DNA of 64,000 nucleotides, from contig NZ_CP007151.1 of assembly GCF_000830985.1 (NCBI RefSeq), positions 3,906,001-3,970,000 of the forward strand, in the 5' to 3' direction. Positions within the stretch are counted from its first letter, which is position 1, and each line of letters starts with the position of its first letter. Under the pieces are notes generated by a model. The model was not told the DNA's origin and ran no database searches. It saw nothing but the letters and a program-made list of their open reading frames with translations. Made by a program: the position numbers and the translations under genes. The DNA comes from Marinobacter similis (GTDB lineage Bacteria > Pseudomonadota > Gammaproteobacteria > Pseudomonadales > Oleiphilaceae). Of the stretch, positions 1 to 9,284 are shown one piece after another.

Positions 1-304
1 TCAACCAATCGATTCGCTCGTCCGCTTCCAGTTCCTGAAAAGTGGACCAGCGAATGTTGTTGGTGGGATCCCCCAAGTGGAACACCGTGTACAGCAGCAG
101 ATTCAGCTGGCCGCTGCGGGCGCCGATGATGAGGTCGGTGTCGCTGACAGTGCTGGTGAACGATTCCTTCACTTCAGTACGAAGGTACTGGATGCCCAGC
201 AACAGCGTTACGCTGAGGGTGAGGGTGAGGCAGACCAGTGCCAGTACCCGGCGGCGGTGCCACAGGCTGGCGCCTGCCAGAGAAAGTGCCAGGCGAGTGC
301 TCAT
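1..304 (-). CDS. FtsX/MacB-type ABC transporter permease, N-terminal part
   Basis: Inner-membrane permease partner of the ATPase encoded just upstream on the same strand. The frame opens at an ATG at 304, overlaps the ATPase stop by four bases (ATGA), and runs off the left window edge after 101 codons. Visible are a basic N-terminus, one membrane segment (about residues 19-40, rich in Leu/Val/Thr) and then an extracytoplasmic stretch with the pattern SDTDLIIGARSG, typical of FtsX/LolC-like permeases. The substrate cannot be read from this part. Context (ZrgA-like protein and DUF3299) suggests zinc or another metal. Confidence 0.75.
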   Translation of the reverse strand, partial: MSTRLALSLAGASLWHRRRVLALVCLTLTLSVTLLLGIQYLRTEVKESFTSTVSDTDLIIGARSGQLNLLLYTVFHLGDPTNNIRWSTFQELEADERIDWL

Positions 305-1017
305 GATGCCGCTCCCTCCAGTTCCACCTGGTGGTCAAAGTGTTGGGCCAGGGCGCGGTCGTGACTGACAAACACCACCGAGGTATTGCGGGCTTCGGCC
401 AGCGTCAGCAGAAGATCCAGAAACCGGTCGCGGTTGTCGCTGTCCAGGGCTGAGGTTGGCTCGTCCGCAAGAATCAGGCTCGGTCCTCCGATCAGTGCCC
501 GGGCGGCGGCGATACGTTGTTGTTGGCCGATGCTCAGTTGAGTCACTTTCCGGTGCCAGCAGCTCTGGGGAATGGCCAGTGCAGTTAAAAGTCTGTGGGC
601 TTCATGGATTGGCTCAGGGTCCGTAGCATCCCGGCGTTGTGCCGACAGCCGGCATGGCAGGGTGACATTGGCTTCGGCGGTGAGGTAGGGAACAAGATTG
701 AACTGCTGGAAAATCACGCCAATGTGATTGGCTCTGAATCGATCCCTCTGGCCGGCACCAAGTCGGTCCAGCTGGCTGCCCAGGATGCGCACGGTGCCGG
801 CGTCGGGCGTGAGCATGCCAGACAACAGGCTCAGCAGTGTGCTCTTGCCACTGCCACTGGCGCCCCGAAGAAACAGATGTTGGCCCAGAGGCAGACTCAG
901 GTCTGGAAAGGTCAGAGTCGGTTGTCCCGGCCCCCATTGATAGCTGAGATCGGCGGTTGCCAACGCCCGGATCGGGTGCTGCTCGTTCGAATCGCTTAAT
1001 TCTGCAGTACTGGCCAT
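301..1017 (-). CDS. ABC transporter ATP-binding protein (LolD/MacB-like)
   Basis: Cytoplasmic ATPase of 238 residues. The Walker A motif GASGSGKST lies near residue 50. The signature region reads LSIGQQQRIAAARAL instead of LSGGQ. The Walker B motif is LILADEPTSALD, and the switch histidine sits in VFVSHD. The start at 1017 is chosen because the conserved domain begins about 25 residues later and the longer reading would run into the divergent gene. It overlaps the permease start by four bases, so the pair is translationally coupled. With the ZrgA-like and DUF3299 genes next door it resembles the zinc-regulated zrg loci of Vibrio; that function is inferred. Confidence 0.85.
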   Translation of the reverse strand: MASTAELSDSNEQHPIRALATADLSYQWGPGQPTLTFPDLSLPLGQHLFLRGASGSGKSTLLSLLSGMLTPDAGTVRILGSQLDRLGAGQRDRFRANHIGVIFQQFNLVPYLTAEANVTLPCRLSAQRRDATDPEPIHEAHRLLTALAIPQSCWHRKVTQLSIGQQQRIAAARALIGGPSLILADEPTSALDSDNRDRFLDLLLTLAEARNTSVVFVSHDRALAQHFDHQVELEGAAS

Positions 1018-1086
1018 GTAGCTCGTCTGGTGTCCGGTGTATGATTGCCGAAATCCCGTGCCCCGTTTTCTGGAGATCACGTTCTG

Positions 1087-1644
1087 ATGTTTTGTCTTCC
1101 CCGACTTACTCTCTGCCCATCCGTTTGCAGGACACTCTCTCAAACGCTCAGCCGCTGCTTCGTGTGCGCAGCTTTGTTTATTGTCCTGGGGCAGTCGCTC
1201 TCCGTCCATGCCGAACCCCGGGAGCTGGACTGGCTGGAGTTGATGCCGGCTGAGGACCTGGCCTTGCTGGAAAATATGCCAGAAGTAGAGCATGAGGGCG
1301 ATGGCCCCGCACTGCTACCGGACGAGATCATGACCGGTCGTGTTGTGCCGGAGATGTCCAATGTCGACGCTCGCATTCCCGGTTTCGTCGTGCCTCTGAA
1401 AACCACCCAGGATATGGAAATCCTTGAGTTTTTTCTGGTGCCTTACTACGGCGCCTGTATCCATGTGCCGCCACCACCGCCCAATCAGATCATCCACGTA
1501 AAGTATCATGAGGGCTTCAAACTGGAAGCCCTGTACGACCCGGTCTGGATTGAAGGAACGCTGGTTATCGAGCGCACCGAGAATGATCTGGGTACTTCAT
1601 CCTACTCGATCGTTGCTGAGTCCGTGGAGCTATATGAGCAGTAA
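1087..1644 (+). CDS. DUF3299 family exported protein
   Basis: Predicted periplasmic protein of about 185 residues, divergent from the ATPase gene and convergent with the ZrgA-like gene. I prefer the ATG at 1087 over an upstream in-frame ATG at 1045 because it places a Sec-type hydrophobic segment (FVCAALFIVLGQSLSVHA) near the N-terminus. The body has the family pattern IPGFVVPL...EFFLVPYYGACIHVPPPPPNQII, recognised as DUF3299. Members often lie next to MacB-like ABC genes and DUF2796 proteins, as here. A role in metal handling is inferred only from these neighbours. Confidence 0.8.
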   Translation: MFCLPRLTLCPSVCRTLSQTLSRCFVCAALFIVLGQSLSVHAEPRELDWLELMPAEDLALLENMPEVEHEGDGPALLPDEIMTGRVVPEMSNVDARIPGFVVPLKTTQDMEILEFFLVPYYGACIHVPPPPPNQIIHVKYHEGFKLEALYDPVWIEGTLVIERTENDLGTSSYSIVAESVELYEQ

Positions 1645-1646
1645 GC

Positions 1647-2240
1647 TCAGGGTTCAAGGCTAAATTCTGCAATGCCCGGCTCCAGGCGCAGGGCGCCCTG
1701 GCCCTCAGGCCCGGCCCATTCGATGTCCAGATCTTCGATGGCCGGGAACTGCTCTCTCAGGGGCGTGACCAACTGGCTGTCAGGTGCCAGGTCCGGGCAA
1801 TTCAGGGTCTGGAAAACTTCAATGTCGGTGTGAGTGGCTTCCCCGCCGTCGTGGTGTTCGTGTTCATGATCGCCATACTCCTCATAATGGCCATGATCCT
1901 CTTGATGAGCATCATCGCCCTCGTCGCCCGCATAAGCGTAGTGAACTTCACTGGTCTGAATGCTGCAGGACCCGCTCACGGTATTAATAAGCGGGGTATC
2001 CGTCAGCCATGCAAGCGCTGACTCTACCGCTTCCCGCTCTGCTTCCGTGCGGGGTTCGTGCTCGAATCCCAGTAAATTATGGGCAGGTGACAATGCCATC
2101 AGTTCAACCGACTGGCCGTCCATAGCCAGTTGCAGTTCTGCTTGACCGTGCTGATGGGCATTCAGATTTTCGGCGGATGCAGTCAGGGCGCTGAGCAATA
2201 GCACCGGCAATGGCAGTAGGCGGGTTGTGGTGGAGAGCAT
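1647..2240 (-). CDS. ZrgA-like periplasmic zinc-binding protein (DUF2796)
   Basis: Exported protein of 197 residues with an N-terminal signal peptide (cleavage near ALTASA). The mature start ENLNAHQHGQAELQLAMDG is the DUF2796/ZrgA family signature. A His/Asp/Glu-rich loop between about residues 105 and 130 (HQEDHGHYEEYGDHEHEHH) is a plausible zinc-collecting segment. A palindrome resembling a Zur operator lies about 25 bases upstream of the start. It probably delivers zinc to the neighbouring ABC transporter, as proposed for zrgABCDE of Vibrio; transport itself is inferred. Confidence 0.8.
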   Translation of the reverse strand: MLSTTTRLLPLPVLLLSALTASAENLNAHQHGQAELQLAMDGQSVELMALSPAHNLLGFEHEPRTEAEREAVESALAWLTDTPLINTVSGSCSIQTSEVHYAYAGDEGDDAHQEDHGHYEEYGDHEHEHHDGGEATHTDIEVFQTLNCPDLAPDSQLVTPLREQFPAIEDLDIEWAGPEGQGALRLEPGIAEFSLEP

Positions 2241-2265
2241 GGCGTCGTCCCTTGTCTGGATTGAT

Positions 2266-2277
2266 ATGTTATAACAT
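2266..2277. promoter_or_regulatory. Zur-like operator palindrome upstream of the ZrgA-like gene
   Basis: A perfect palindrome ATGTTATAACAT is centred at 2271/2272, between the ZrgA-like start (2240, leftward) and ygfB (rightward). The core GTTATAAC matches the centre of gammaproteobacterial Zur sites, and the downstream gene is a zinc-type gene, so repression by Zur under zinc sufficiency is likely. Binding is inferred. Confidence 0.6.
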
Positions 2278-2377
2278 TTTGATCAGTTGCACCGGGATTG
2301 GCAATGGAAAAGTGTCTTGGATGCGCCTGAATGCTAGGATAGAGACTTCATTCAACAACACAGGAATGGCACGGTTC

Positions 2378-2977
2378 ATGTCCGAAACCGATACCTCCGG
2401 TGCTGCCCGCGCCGCTGAATTCGAGCGCTGGGCCAACGTATTTACCGCTCACAAGGCGTTTAGTCATCCGTCCGAGCTGCACGGTGTGCTCTGTGGTCGG
2501 CTGGCGGCCGGCTCACGTATTGAAGAGCCGGAATGGCTGAACATGGTGTGTGAGCATATGGGGCTGCCCGAAAACGCGGCCGATGACTCTGAAGATCTGG
2601 CGCCATTCATGAATAAGGCGTATGACCAGACGCTGTCGCACTTGAAATCGACTGACATGAGTTTCCATCCTTTGCTGCCGGACGATGATTACGCTATCGA
2701 GCAGCGTCTGGAGGCCCTGGTGGCCTGGGTCCGTGGTTTCCTTGAGGGAATGGCACTGTCCGCCGGTGAAGCCCTCGGACAGGCACCCGATGAAATCCGC
2801 GAACTGATCGAAGACATGGTCGCGATCAGTCAGCTCGCGGATGACGAAGAGGCCAGCGACGAAAGTGAACAACAGTTGCTGGAAATCACCGAATACATCC
2901 GGCTGGGGGCGCTGGCGGTCTTTACCGAATTCAATGCGCCCGAGCGGCCGGCTTCGCCATCGCCGACCCTGCACTGA
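2378..2977 (+). CDS. ygfB: YgfB/UPF0149 family protein
   Basis: Cytoplasmic protein of 199 residues, first gene of the ygfB-pepP-ubiH-ubiI set also found in enterobacteria. Family features include SELHGVLCGRL near the N-terminus, LLPDDDYAIEQRLEALVAWVRGF in the middle, the C-terminal EITEYIRLGALAVF and the terminal PTLH, which also ends E. coli YgfB. The start at 2378 has an AGGAA element upstream at workable distance; 2366 is an in-frame alternative. Biochemical role poorly defined. Some pseudomonad homologues affect envelope and beta-lactam phenotypes. Confidence 0.85.
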   Translation: MSETDTSGAARAAEFERWANVFTAHKAFSHPSELHGVLCGRLAAGSRIEEPEWLNMVCEHMGLPENAADDSEDLAPFMNKAYDQTLSHLKSTDMSFHPLLPDDDYAIEQRLEALVAWVRGFLEGMALSAGEALGQAPDEIRELIEDMVAISQLADDEEASDESEQQLLEITEYIRLGALAVFTEFNAPERPASPSPTLH

Positions 2978-3003
2978 GCAGGTTAACCATTGCGGGAGAG
3001 TTT

Positions 3004-4323
3004 ATGCCGTCCATGATACCCGTTAAGGAATTTGCCGAACGCCGGCGCAAGCTGATGGAGCGCATGGCCCCTGAGAGCATTGCGATCATCCCGGCAGCCC
3101 CGGAGCGAGTGCGCAATCGCGATGTGCTGCACCCGTTCCGCCAGGACAGTGATTTCCAGTACCTGACCGGCTTTGGTGAGCCCGAAGCTGTACTGGCGCT
3201 GATTCCAGGTCGGGAGCATGGCGAGTCGGTACTGTTCTGCAAGGAGCGCAATCCCGAAAAAGAGCTGTGGGATGGCTTCCTGGTAGGCCCAGAAGGGGCT
3301 ATTGAGCGCTATGGTCTGGACGATGCCTTCCCGATTTCCGACATCGACGACATCCTGCCGGGCATGATCGAAGGTCGCAGCCGGGTCTACTACCCGCTGG
3401 GCAAAGACCAGTACTTTGACGGCAAAGTGATGGAGTGGGTCAAGACCATTCGCAGCAAGGTCCGCACCGGAGCCCACCCGCCGGGGGAGTTTGTGTCCCT
3501 GGAGCATTTCCTGCACGACCTGCGCCTGTTCAAGAGCGCCAATGAAATCAAGGTGATGGCCAAGGCTGCCGAGATCAGTGCAGAGGCGCATTGCCGCGCC
3601 ATGAAGCGTGCACGTCGAGGTGGCAATGAGTACAACCTGGAGGCGGAGCTGATCCACACCTTTATGGATCACGGTGCGCGCTCCACGGCCTATCCGTCCA
3701 TCGTCGGTGGCGGCGCCAATGGCTGCATCCTGCACTACATCGAAAACAGTGCACCGCTGAACGACGGCGATCTGGTGTTGATCGATGCCGGCTGCGAGTA
3801 CGACTGCTACGCCTCGGACATTACCCGCACCTTCCCGGTCAGTGGTACCTTCAGCCCCGAACAGCGCGCTCTGTACGAGGTAGTGTTGTCAGCCCAGTAC
3901 GCGGCGATTGATGCGGTGCGTCCGGGTAACCACTGGAACCATCCCCACGAGGCGGCCCTCCGGGTGCTGACCCAGGGGCTGATTGATCTCGGCCTGTTGT
4001 CAGGAACCCTGGACGATGCCATTGCGGCGGAAGCCTACAAACCCTTCTTCATGCATCGCACCGGACATTGGCTTGGGCTGGATGTGCACGATGTGGGTGA
4101 CTATAAAGTCGGAGATGCCTGGCGTTTGCTGGAGCCTGGCATGGCGTTGACGGTGGAGCCGGGGCTTTACATCGCACCGGACAACACTAGCGTCGACGAA
4201 AAATGGCGCGGTATCGGCATCCGCATCGAAGACGATGTGGTGGTCACCAAAGACGGCTGCCGGGTGCTGACCGACGGCGTTCCCAAGACCATCCCTGATA
4301 TTGAAGCCCTGATGGCGGACTGA
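3004..4323 (+). CDS. pepP: Xaa-Pro aminopeptidase (aminopeptidase P)
   Basis: Cytosolic metallopeptidase that removes an N-terminal residue preceding proline. At 439 residues it matches the usual length. The N-terminal domain is recognised by FRQDSDFQYLTGFGEPEAVL. The C-terminal pita-bread domain carries the dinuclear metal ligands in LIDAGCEYDCYASDITRTFP (two Asp), the His of HRTGHWLGLDVHD, the Glu of TVEPGLYI and the final Glu of GIGIRIEDD. It is preceded by GGGAGAG at good spacing and followed four bases later by ubiH, so it lies in one transcription unit with ygfB and the two hydroxylases. Confidence 0.95.
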   Translation: MPSMIPVKEFAERRRKLMERMAPESIAIIPAAPERVRNRDVLHPFRQDSDFQYLTGFGEPEAVLALIPGREHGESVLFCKERNPEKELWDGFLVGPEGAIERYGLDDAFPISDIDDILPGMIEGRSRVYYPLGKDQYFDGKVMEWVKTIRSKVRTGAHPPGEFVSLEHFLHDLRLFKSANEIKVMAKAAEISAEAHCRAMKRARRGGNEYNLEAELIHTFMDHGARSTAYPSIVGGGANGCILHYIENSAPLNDGDLVLIDAGCEYDCYASDITRTFPVSGTFSPEQRALYEVVLSAQYAAIDAVRPGNHWNHPHEAALRVLTQGLIDLGLLSGTLDDAIAAEAYKPFFMHRTGHWLGLDVHDVGDYKVGDAWRLLEPGMALTVEPGLYIAPDNTSVDEKWRGIGIRIEDDVVVTKDGCRVLTDGVPKTIPDIEALMAD

Positions 4324-4327
4324 GCCT

Positions 4328-5606
4328 GTGAGTCAATTCGACACCGATCTGATCATTGCCGGCGGCGGCCTGGCCGGGGCGACCCTGGCCCTGGCGCTGG
4401 CCCGCGCGGTGCCCAGCCTGCGAGTGACGGTGGTCGAAGCCTTCCCGCTGTCGGCCGAGGCGCTGCCGGAAGACTACCAGCCAGCTACGATGCCCGCTCC
4501 ACCGCCCTGGCGTGGGGCTCACGGCTGATCTTCGAGGAGCTCGGGCTGTGGCGCCGGTTGTCTGAACACGCCACGCCGATTCGGCACATCCATGTGTCGG
4601 ACCGGGGGCGCTTTGGTGCCACCCGCCTGAATGCCGACGAACATCAGCAGGATGCCCTGGGCTACGTGGCGGACAACCGCTGGATGGGGCTCTGCCTGAT
4701 GCGTGAGCTGCTCGATACCAACGTGCAATGGCAGGCGCCGACGGAAGTGGTCGACATGACGCCGATTGCAGCTGGCGTGGACGTCGCTTGAAAACCGGTG
4801 ACGACAGCCACCGTATGACTGCCCAGTGCCTGGTGGTCGCGGATGGTGGCCGGTCCGGTTTGCGGGAGCGACTTGGATTTCAGGTGCGCCACCGCAGTTA
4901 CGGCCAGAACGCCCTTATTGCCAACGTATCCACCAGTGAAAGCCATCAATTCAGCGCCTACGAACGCTTTACCGACGCCGGTCCTATGGCGCTGCTGCCC
5001 CATGGCGGGGCCAACCGGGCCGGCCAACAGTCGGCGCTGGTCTGGACGCTGACCGATGAGATGATGGAAGAGGTGCTCGCACTGCCTGACGCCGATAAAT
5101 GTCAGCGGCTGCAGGAGCGCTTTGGCTGGCGTCTGGGTCGGTTCACTCGCATTGGTGAGTGCAGCCACTACCCACTAAAGCTGTCTACCGTGGATGAGCC
5201 GGTGCGACCCGGCGTCGCGCTGGTAGGCAACGCCGCCCACGCCTTGCACCCGGTGGCCGGGCAAGGCTTTAATCTGGCGCTGCGCGGTTTGATGACGCTG
5301 GTGGAGCAATTCCGACTGGCGGTGGAGCAGGGGCAGTCCCTTGGGGATCTGCAGGTTCTGAGCCGCTACCAGCAGCTGCACCGGCAAGACTGGCAGCAGA
5401 CCGCCCAGTTCTCCGACTCGTTGATCCGTCTGTTCGGTCCCTCCCTGACACCGCTGGCTGTGGCTCGCGATGCTGGGCTGGTGGGGTTAGACCTGGTGCC
5501 CGGGGCGAAACGCTGGTTCGCGCGCAAGGCCATGGGGCTGGGCGGTCGCCGGGCAGTTATCCACAAACCGAAGACCGGTACCGGAGAGCCCGCGAGCCAT
5601 GACTGA
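4328..5606 (+). CDS. ubiH: 2-octaprenyl-6-methoxyphenol hydroxylase (two frameshifts)
   Basis: FAD-dependent monooxygenase of ubiquinone synthesis. It starts at a GTG right after pepP and ends eight bases inside the next hydroxylase gene. The N-terminal Rossmann motif is IIAGGGLAGATLALAL. The UbiH-specific HVSDRG lies in the second frame. The FAD-ribityl motif GNAAHALHPVAGQGFNLALRG lies in the third frame. Reading breaks near 4480 (a CCC run apparently shortened, disrupting PSYDARSTALAW) and again around 4755-4790. Two single-base deletions restore about 426 residues. I consider both to be sequencing errors rather than decay, since conservation is full across the breaks. Confidence 0.85.
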
Positions 5607-6822
5607 ATTCCGTGCCTTTGACATCCTGGTGGTCGGTGGCGGCATGACCGGTTCCGCCCTGGCCCTTGGCCTGTCCCGTCAGGGCTGGCAGGTGGGATTG
5701 GTTGAGGGTAGTGCGCGAGCGACGCTGCTACAACAACTCGAGCCCGCCGAAGGCGTGGCCGAGTTTGAGCCTCGGGTCAGTGCCATTTCCCGGGCCAGTC
5801 AGCAGTTGCTGGAGAGCCTGGGGGTTTGGCCGGCCGTGGTATCGGGGCGCCATTGCCCTTACCAGAAAATGACCGTGTGGGATGGCGATGGCACCGGACG
5901 CATTCATTTCGATGCCGCCGATCTTCAGGCTCGGGACTTGGGTACCATTGTCGAGAACCGTGGCCTGGTGCGGGCGCTGTTCCAGGCCCTGGAAGACAGC
6001 AGCGTAGAGTTGATTGATGGCGTGAAGGTGACCGGTTGGTGGCAGGACGGCAACCAGCGTGGCATTGAACTGGCGGATGGCCAGCGATTGGGCGCCCGGT
6101 TGGTGGTGGCGGCCGACGGCGCCAACTCCCGCTTGCGTCAGTGGGTCGGGTTACCGGTACGGGAATGGGACTACGACCAGCAGGCCATCGTTTGCACCGT
6201 GCGTACCGCCCAGAGTCACCGCTTTACCGCCTGGCAGCGGTTCTCGCCCACCGGTCCGCTGGCGTTCCTGCCCTTGCGGCCGGAATCGGGCGACGAGCAT
6301 TTCTGTTCCATCGTCTGGTCCCAGGATACCGACGAGGCCAGACGACTGATGGCGCTGGATGATGCTGGCTTTACTGCCGAGCTGGAGCTCGCCATTGAGC
6401 GGGAGCTGGGGGAGGTGCAGGCCGTTTCGCGCCGTTACGCCTTCCCGCTGCGCCAGCGCCATGCCAAGGATTACATCGCGACCGGATTTGCCCTGGTGGG
6501 CGATGCTGCCCACACCATCCACCCGCTGGCGGGCCAGGGTGCCAATCTGGGGTTTGCCGATGTCCGGGCCCTGCTGGACGAGCTGTCCCGGGCCCAGCGC
6601 GCGGGCCTCAGTCCGGCCGAGGAGTTGGTGCTGGCGCGGTATCAGCGTCGCCGAAAGGCTGAAAACCTGGCCATGATGGCGGCCATGGAAGGGTTCAAGC
6701 AGTTGTTTGCCCGCGATGAGCTACCGCTGAGATGGTTGAGGAATACCGGCATGCGCTGGCTCGACGGTCTTGGTCCGATCAAGCACCGGCTGGCCGCCGA
6801 AGCCATGGGCCTGACTCGCTGA
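5599..6822 (+). CDS. ubiI: FAD-dependent ubiquinone hydroxylase, UbiI/VisC type
   Basis: Intact 407-residue flavoprotein monooxygenase of the UbiH/UbiF/VisC/COQ6 family. It has the dinucleotide motif VVGGGMTGSALALGLSRQG at the N-terminus, the VVAADGANSRLR motif near residue 170, and GDAAHTIHPLAGQGANLGFAD near residue 300. Paired with ubiH and overlapping it by eight bases, it most likely does the C5 hydroxylation of the ubiquinone ring. UbiF or UbiM activity cannot be excluded from sequence alone. Confidence 0.85.
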   Translation: MTEFRAFDILVVGGGMTGSALALGLSRQGWQVGLVEGSARATLLQQLEPAEGVAEFEPRVSAISRASQQLLESLGVWPAVVSGRHCPYQKMTVWDGDGTGRIHFDAADLQARDLGTIVENRGLVRALFQALEDSSVELIDGVKVTGWWQDGNQRGIELADGQRLGARLVVAADGANSRLRQWVGLPVREWDYDQQAIVCTVRTAQSHRFTAWQRFSPTGPLAFLPLRPESGDEHFCSIVWSQDTDEARRLMALDDAGFTAELELAIERELGEVQAVSRRYAFPLRQRHAKDYIATGFALVGDAAHTIHPLAGQGANLGFADVRALLDELSRAQRAGLSPAEELVLARYQRRRKAENLAMMAAMEGFKQLFARDELPLRWLRNTGMRWLDGLGPIKHRLAAEAMGLTR

Positions 6823-6875
6823 CACTTGTTCTCCAATCACTTGTTCTCCTAATAACCCGCTAAGGATAACCGATC

Positions 6876-7789
6876 ATGCAGGAAGCAGCCTTCTCGCCCT
6901 TCTCGATGACATCGCCACCATCCTGGACGATGTCTCTCTGATGACCAAAACCGCCACCAAGAAAACCGCGGGTGTGTTGGGCGACGATCTCGCGCTTAAC
7001 GCCCAGCAGGTGACTGGTGTGAAACCGGCGCGTGAACTGCCAGTGGTGTGGGCGGTGGCCAAAGGCTCGATGCTGAATAAGGCGATCCTGGTGCCGGCCG
7101 CGCTGGCCATCAGTTATTTCGTGCCCTGGTTGGTCGTCCCGCTGTTGATGCTCGGCGGCGCATTTCTGTGTTTTGAGGGCTTTGAGAAGCTGGCGCACAA
7201 GTTCTTGCATCGGCAGGAGGCCGAGGCCCACAAGAAAGAATTGCACGAAGCCCTGAAAAATCCGGGCGTGGACATGAAGGAGTTGGAGCGGGACAAGATC
7301 AAAGGCGCCATCCGAACCGATTTCATCCTGTCAGCCGAAATCATTGCGATTACCCTGGGTACAGTGGCCGGCGAAAGTATTGGCATGCAGTTTCTGGTGC
7401 TGGCGGTAGTGGCAATTATGATCACAGTCGTGGTTTACGGACTGGTCGCCGGCATCGTGAAGCTCGACGACGGCGGGCTCTACCTGAGTCAGCAGGACAA
7501 CGAGGCCGTGCAGAAAGTGGGGCGGGGAATTCTCTGGCTAGCACCGTACATGATGAAAACCCTGTCGATCGTGGGCACCATTGCCATGTTCCTGGTTGGC
7601 GGTGGCATTCTGACCCACGGCCTGCCGCCGGTGTACGAGGCCATTCACCACTTCGCTCAAGGCCTTGGCGGTGTGCCCGAGATCATTGTGCCTACCTTGG
7701 CTAACGGTGTGTTTGGGGTGATTGCCGGTACGTTACTGGTGGCGGTGATTACCCCGCTACAGAAGCTCTGGGCGGCGCGCTCGGCCTGA
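6876..7789 (+). CDS. DUF808 (YedI-like) membrane protein, early frameshift
   Basis: Inner-membrane protein of the DUF808 family. The conserved part from 6941 contains KTAGVLGDDLALNAQQV followed by about six hydrophobic segments. Downstream of the ATG at 6876 the family N-terminus (MAGSSLLALLDDIATILDDV) appears only if one G is added at about 6878 (ATGCAGG read as ATGGCAGG). With that correction the protein is about 304 residues, the normal size. The ATG at 6941 alone would lose the first 22 residues. Function unknown; an ion or small-molecule channel is only a guess for this family. Confidence 0.8.
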
Positions 7790-7790
7790 C

Positions 7791-8508
7791 TTAACCACAG
7801 GCATCGAACAGGCGGCTGACCAGGACCGGCACGGCCGTCTCTACCCGTAAAATGCGTGGCCCCAGGTGCACGGGGTCACAGCCGGCTTCCTCGAGTTTAC
7901 CCACCTCGTAAGGGGTAAAGCCGCCTTCCGGCCCAATGCACAGGGCGGTAGGCTGGTCCATATGGGTAGGGCAGGGTTGCTCCGTGCCCGGGTGGGCCAC
8001 CAGGGCGCGCTTGCCGGCCAGCAGGGCGGGCAGCTCATCTTCCACGAACGGTTTGAACAGCTTGCGAATGTGCACCTGAGGCATCACCGTATCCCGGGCC
8101 TGTTCCAGCCCCAGCGTCAGGTTCTCGCGCAGGTTGTCATCGGACAGCCACGGCGTCTGCCAGAAGCTTTTCTCCACCTTGTAGCTGTTGATCAGCCAGA
8201 TGTCCTTCACCCCCAGGGTCGCGCACGTTTGCAGCACGGCGAAACATCTTGGGGCGGGGCATGGCGAGCACCAGGGTCAGTGGCAGGGCGGGTGGTGGCG
8301 TCTGATCGAACGATACCCGCAATTTCGCTTCGGTCTCGGTCAGACCGAGCACCTCACCGGTGCCTATGTCGCCGTTGACTCGGCCGACGGGAATGCAGTC
8401 ACCGGTTTCAATTCGTATCACCGAATGCAGGTGCTGCAGCCGGCGTCCGGTCAGTGTGACCTGGTCTTCCGCGGTGAAATCCTCATCAAACAGCAGTGCC
8501 AGGTTCAT
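7791..8508 (-). CDS. rsmE: 16S rRNA (uracil-1498-N3)-methyltransferase, frameshifted
   Basis: SPOUT methyltransferase that methylates U1498 of 16S rRNA. The N-terminal half (from 8508) has LTGRRLQHLHSVIRIETGD. The C-terminal half has the SAM-binding knot, with IGPEGGFTPYEVGKLEEAG and LGPRILRVETAVPVLVSRL. Reading breaks near 8240 between KMFRR and LQTCATLGVKDIWLI, where two bases appear missing. The start overlaps the tatC stop by four bases, placing rsmE at the end of the tatABC-rsmE transcription unit. Confidence 0.85.
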
Positions 8509-9284
8509 TCGCCGGCGGGCTCGTCGGTCTCGGTCACTTCCCGCTTCGCCAGTCGGCCAAAGATGATGCCCACCTCAAATAGGATCCACATGGGGACGGC
8601 CAGCAGGGTCTGGGAGATGATATCCGGCGGGGTCAGCATCATACCGATGATGAAGCAGGCCACCACCACATAGGGGCGTTTGGCGGCCAGATCGGCCGGT
8701 GTGGTCGCGCCGGTGAGAATCAGCAGCACGGTGGCGATGGGGATTTCAAAGGCGACCCCAAACGCGAAGAACATCTTCAAAACGAAATTCAGATAGCTGC
8801 TGATGTCCGGCAGCTCAACGATACCTTCCGGCCCAATGGCGGTGAAAAAACCAAAAACCAGCGGGAACACCACATAGTAGGCGAAGGCAGCACCGGCGTA
8901 AAACAGCAGCACCGAGGTGAACAGCAGGGGAAACGCCAGCCGTTTCTCGTGGGCGTACAGGCCCGGTGCGACGAAGCTCCAGAGCTGGTACAGGATGATG
9001 GGAATGGCGGCAAAGACCGCCAATACCAGCGCCAGCTTCAGGGGTGCAAAAAACGGGGAGGTCACGTCGGTGGCGATCATGGTCTGCCCAATCGGCAGCA
9101 ACGAACGGATCGGTTCCGACAACCACAAGTACAGGTCGTTAGCGAACGGGTAAATGGCGGCGAAGCAGATAACCACTGCCAGCACCATTTTCAACAGGCG
9201 GTTACGCAGCTCCAGCAAATGCTCGATCAGAGGCATTTCGTGGTGTTCGGGGGAAGCAGGCTTGCCGTCTGGCTGAGAAGTCAT
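8505..9284 (-). CDS. tatC: Sec-independent protein translocase TatC
   Basis: Six-helix inner-membrane core of the twin-arginine translocase that binds the RR signal peptide with TatB. At 259 residues it has normal length. N-terminal MPLIEHLLELRNRLLK is the signal-binding segment. The conserved LPDISSYLNFVLKMFFAFGVAFEIP contains the periplasmic-loop to helix region, with the intramembrane Glu. The C-terminus shows IGMMLTPPDIISQTLLAVPMWILFE. It overlaps both neighbours by four bases (tatB stop, rsmE start). Confidence 0.95.
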   Translation of the reverse strand: MTSQPDGKPASPEHHEMPLIEHLLELRNRLLKMVLAVVICFAAIYPFANDLYLWLSEPIRSLLPIGQTMIATDVTSPFFAPLKLALVLAVFAAIPIILYQLWSFVAPGLYAHEKRLAFPLLFTSVLLFYAGAAFAYYVVFPLVFGFFTAIGPEGIVELPDISSYLNFVLKMFFAFGVAFEIPIATVLLILTGATTPADLAAKRPYVVVACFIIGMMLTPPDIISQTLLAVPMWILFEVGIIFGRLAKREVTETDEPAGE

